Shown here: piece after piece, positions 6,976 through 8,092 of the stretch
Layout of the letters: every line of letters begins with the position of its first letter
Numbering within the stretch: position 1 is the stretch's first letter
DNA from: 13-1-40CM-64-14 sp036393975
GTDB lineage: Bacteria > Sysuimicrobiota > Sysuimicrobiia > Sysuimicrobiales > Kaftiobacteriaceae
Length of the DNA: 8,092 nt
Direction of reading: 5' to 3'
Assembly (NCBI GenBank): GCA_036393975.1
Contig: DASWFZ010000235.1
Span: 1-8,092, forward strand
Made by a program: the position numbers and the translations under genes
Notes under the pieces: generated by a model
Databases searched by the model: none
Told to the model about the DNA's origin: nothing
The model's input: only the letters and a program-made list of their open reading frames with translations

Positions 6976-6990
6976 ACCCGACAGCGAGGG
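6954..6990. terminator. Perfect 14-bp hairpin at the end of the cation transporter gene
   Basis: CCCTCGCTGTCGGG (6954-6967) and its exact complement (6977-6990) enclose a nine-base loop, GGAGGTGAA, that contains the transporter stop codon TGA (6973-6975). No T-run follows on either strand, so it is not a classical intrinsic terminator. It lies 23 bp from the stop of the convergent DUF805 gene and may serve both transcripts as a pause, 3'-end stabiliser or bidirectional terminator. Confidence 0.6.
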
Positions 6991-7013
6991 CGTGGAGGGT
7001 AGTCGGCGAGCCG

Positions 7014-7373
7014 TCAAGCGGTCGCCAGCCTCGGGCTGGAGCCATATTGGTTCGCACCCTGGCTATCCCGCAGGAGGAAGACAAGGTACACAAGTTGTCC
7101 AAGGATCGGGATCACGTTGATCAATATCCACCAGCCGCTCCGGCCAGTATCGTGGAGTCGCCTGACGGAAACGGCCAACGAGGGCACGAGTACCGCCAAG
7201 CTATAGAGAGTGTAGAGCAGACGGATATTGGAACCGGGCATGATTCCTCCGTCGATGAGATAGAGGATGACGCTGATGATGGTGCTAATGAGGGTGAACA
7301 TCCAAAACTCCGCTCTGCCCGCGCGTCCGTTGAAATCCGCGTACTTCTTTAACGCCCCAATGTACCAACTCAT
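7014..7373 (-). CDS. DUF805 family small membrane protein
   Basis: A 119-residue inner-membrane protein of the DUF805 (YhaH-like) family, whose biochemical function is unknown. Family marks are clear: YADFNGRAGRAEFW (11-24), SVRRLHDTGRSGWW (69-82) and a short RDSQGANQYG tail (102-111). Three hydrophobic segments are visible at about 22-41, 50-70 and 82-101. The ATG (7371-7373) is preceded by AAGGGGGAA at a suitable distance. It is convergent with the cation transporter, with only 38 bp between the stop codons, and appears to be transcribed alone; nothing around it suggests a pathway. I see no convincing promoter hexamers for it. The family call is secure from these motifs. Confidence 0.9.
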   Translation of the reverse strand: MSWYIGALKKYADFNGRAGRAEFWMFTLISTIISVILYLIDGGIMPGSNIRLLYTLYSLAVLVPSLAVSVRRLHDTGRSGWWILINVIPILGQLVYLVFLLRDSQGANQYGSSPRLATA

Positions 7374-7439
7374 GGTTGATTCCCCCTTGCCGTCCCGGGT
7401 CCACTCGATCTGACGGCTCGTGTATCATGATTGCCGTGG

Positions 7440-7625
7440 ATGCGGCACATCGTGGCTTGCCCATCTGTTCCCCGTTCCAGTCTCCACCGCGCGATTGTGT
7501 TGTCCGACGGCAAGTCGCTCTACCTCGAAGCCGAGCCGTTTGTTGCATTCCAAGGGATTTATCTAGTACCTAGGGACCGTTTGACACTATTCCGAACGGC
7601 GCGTATACTCTCCCACAAGTTCTAA
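7440..7625 (+). CDS. Doubtful small ORF, hypothetical
   Basis: ATG 7440 opens a 61-codon frame (a TTG at 7431 in the same frame would add three) ending in TAA at 7623-7625. The product would be MRHIVACPSV to ARILSHKF, partly hydrophobic, with no family I recognise. A TATCAT box (7423-7428) lies 11 bases before the ATG, but no Shine-Dalgarno site or -35 box is visible. The 3' third of the frame runs through the near-consensus promoter at 7581-7609 and past its start point, which argues against conserved coding. It may be chance in a non-coding stretch. Confidence 0.2.
   Translation: MRHIVACPSVPRSSLHRAIVLSDGKSLYLEAEPFVAFQGIYLVPRDRLTLFRTARILSHKF
7581..7609 (+). promoter_or_regulatory. Near-consensus sigma-70-type promoter
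   Basis: TTGACA (7581-7586, 6/6), a 17-bp spacer and TATACT (7604-7609, 5/6): the strongest promoter in the window by sequence. The expected start is about 7615-7617. No convincing coding frame begins within the next 290 bases; a terminator follows at 7747-7791. Confidence 0.85.
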
Positions 7626-7791
7626 CCGGTCGCGGCGCGTCCACCCACACCTTTCGTCGCACCCGGCATCGTAGCAGGGAACGGAGCGGACCCGACGCGA
7701 CCTTGCGGCGTCCCCAACACACCCGTAAGTCGTCGCTAGCTCAGTTAGGACCCAGGTCCGCGCGGATCCCGCTCCTGGGTCCTTGTGTTTT
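7615..7791 (+). ncRNA. Structured small RNA or terminated leader RNA, family unknown
   Basis: About 177 nt between the strong promoter and a rho-independent terminator, without a credible reading frame. Pairings read from the sequence: ACAAG (7615-7619) with CTTGT (7782-7786); TTCTAAC (7620-7626) with GTTAGGA (7744-7750); a 15-nt arm GGTCGCGGCGCGTCC (7628-7642) with 7688-7702, 13 of 15 paired; a small inner hairpin CCCGGC/GCAGGG (about 7662-7680); and GCGGCG (7705-7710) with CGTCGC (7731-7736). The result is a multi-branched RNA with its ends brought together. The first two pairings compete with the base of the terminator stem. I do not recognise 6S RNA, SRP RNA, tmRNA, RNase P RNA or a riboswitch core. 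It could be a free sRNA or a control element in the prkA leader, 119 bases upstream of that start codon. Existence is well supported; function is open. Confidence 0.65.
7747..7791 (+). terminator. Rho-independent terminator of the small RNA / prkA leader
   Basis: AGGACCCAGG (7747-7756) and CCTGGGTCCT (7774-7783) form a perfect 10-bp stem over a 17-base loop, followed by TGTGTTTT (7784-7791). Stem strength and T-rich tail fit intrinsic termination on the plus strand. It stands between the promoter at 7581-7609 and prkA. Confidence 0.85.
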
Positions 7792-7860
7792 CCCGCCCCA
7801 GATCCAGGCGACTGGTGAGTCTAGAGTGAGGGCATGACACTGGCACACCGACCACGCGGG

Positions 7861-7887
7861 TTCTCAGGGTCGCCGGGCTCTGAGGAA
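7861..7887 (+). other. Small hairpin in the prkA 5' region
   Basis: TTCTCAG (7861-7867) can pair with CTGAGGAA (7880-7887) in seven base pairs with one bulged G. It ends five bases before the Shine-Dalgarno region (AGAGGAG, 7894-7900) of prkA. It could influence translation, but it is weak and may be chance. Confidence 0.25.
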
Positions 7888-7910
7888 CACTAGAGAGGAG
7901 CGAGGCGGTC

Positions 7911-8092
7911 ATGAACACGGTCCACGAGTATCTGCAAGAGGCGCGCCACGACCGGCGGCTGCGGCGCACGACCCACCACTACATCTCCGACATGATCGAA
8001 TACTTCGGCCGTCCGAAGGTCTTCGAAGGCATCTACGGCATGGAAAAGCAGATGGATGCCATCGACGCGTTCTTCCGGGCGCACTCGATGTC
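7911..8092 (+). CDS. prkA: PrkA-like serine protein kinase, N-terminal part only
   Basis: The first 60 codons of a gene that leaves the window at the right edge. The reading MNTVHEYLQEARHDRRLRRT is followed by THHYISDMIEYFGRPKVFEG and IYGMEKQMDAIDAFFRAHS. The FEGIYGMEKQMDAI segment matches the FGLEKSLERLV / FYGMEEAIEQIV segment just ahead of the Walker A loop in PrkA proteins (Bacillus PrkA, E. coli YeaG), recalled from memory. Those are AAA-domain proteins classed as serine kinases or ATPases linked to stress, stationary phase and sporulation, often encoded next to yhbH and spoVR. The ATG has AGAGGAG ten bases upstream, and an in-frame TGA (7881-7883) without another start codon in between rules out a longer form. 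The conserved segment lies near residue 40 rather than 75, so the N-terminus is short for the family. The catalytic domains are not in the window. Confidence 0.7.
   Translation, partial: MNTVHEYLQEARHDRRLRRTTHHYISDMIEYFGRPKVFEGIYGMEKQMDAIDAFFRAHSM

Noticed and set aside
7376..7573. Second small plus-strand frame of 65 codons between DUF805 and the small RNA
   Set aside because: No ribosome site and no recognisable protein; overlaps the other doubtful frame (7440-7625) in a different phase.
7726..7756. tRNA-like D-arm string (TAGCTCAGTTAGG)
   Set aside because: No acceptor stem, anticodon arm or T-loop GGTTCGAATCC follows; the downstream bases form the terminator stem instead.
7615..7791. 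6S RNA, T-box or a known riboswitch
   Set aside because: The 177-nt length suits 6S RNA, but the predicted fold is branched, with one unpaired base on the 5' side where the 6S bubble should be. No T-box AGGGTGG core and no riboswitch core that I know was found.
7841..7860. Sigma-54 promoter upstream of prkA (TGGCAC)
   Set aside because: The -24-like TGGCAC has no GC of the TTGC type at the right distance for a -12 element.

Overview
The window comes from a GC-rich bacterium. No tRNA, rRNA, insertion sequence, phage gene or CRISPR array was found. The order fadN-fadA-fadE is the one known from Bacillus, and together with a PrkA-type kinase it suggests a Gram-positive or other Terrabacteria-like lineage. 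Some starts look leaderless, as is common in several deep-branching high-GC phyla. I cannot name the species or phylum with confidence.

Left part, minus strand (1-5944): a fatty-acid beta-oxidation operon, read from right to left. A promoter at about 5917-5944 leads into fadN (3-hydroxyacyl-CoA dehydrogenase/enoyl-CoA hydratase fusion), then fadA (thiolase), fadE (acyl-CoA dehydrogenase) and the first 125 codons of an AMP-forming acyl-CoA ligase that runs off the left edge. The genes are 49-59 bp apart. The last three have good Shine-Dalgarno sites, while fadN has none. Together they cover the whole cycle: the ligase activates the fatty acid, FadE makes the 2-enoyl-CoA, FadN hydrates and oxidises it, and FadA releases acetyl-CoA.

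Middle, plus strand (6041-6990): a divergently transcribed cation diffusion facilitator (metal exporter) with an extended -10 box almost touching its ATG. It ends in a perfect 14-bp hairpin that holds the stop codon in its loop. A small DUF805 membrane protein on the minus strand (7014-7373) converges on it.

Right part (7374-8092): a 537-bp stretch without a convincing protein gene, then the first 60 codons of a PrkA-like serine protein kinase. The stretch holds a near-consensus promoter (TTGACA, 17 bp, TATACT) and, about 180 bp downstream, a strong rho-independent terminator. The RNA between them can fold extensively and its 5' end can pair with its 3' end. It is either a free-standing small RNA or a terminator-containing leader of the kinase gene. 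I recognise no known RNA family in it, and it is the most interesting object in the window.
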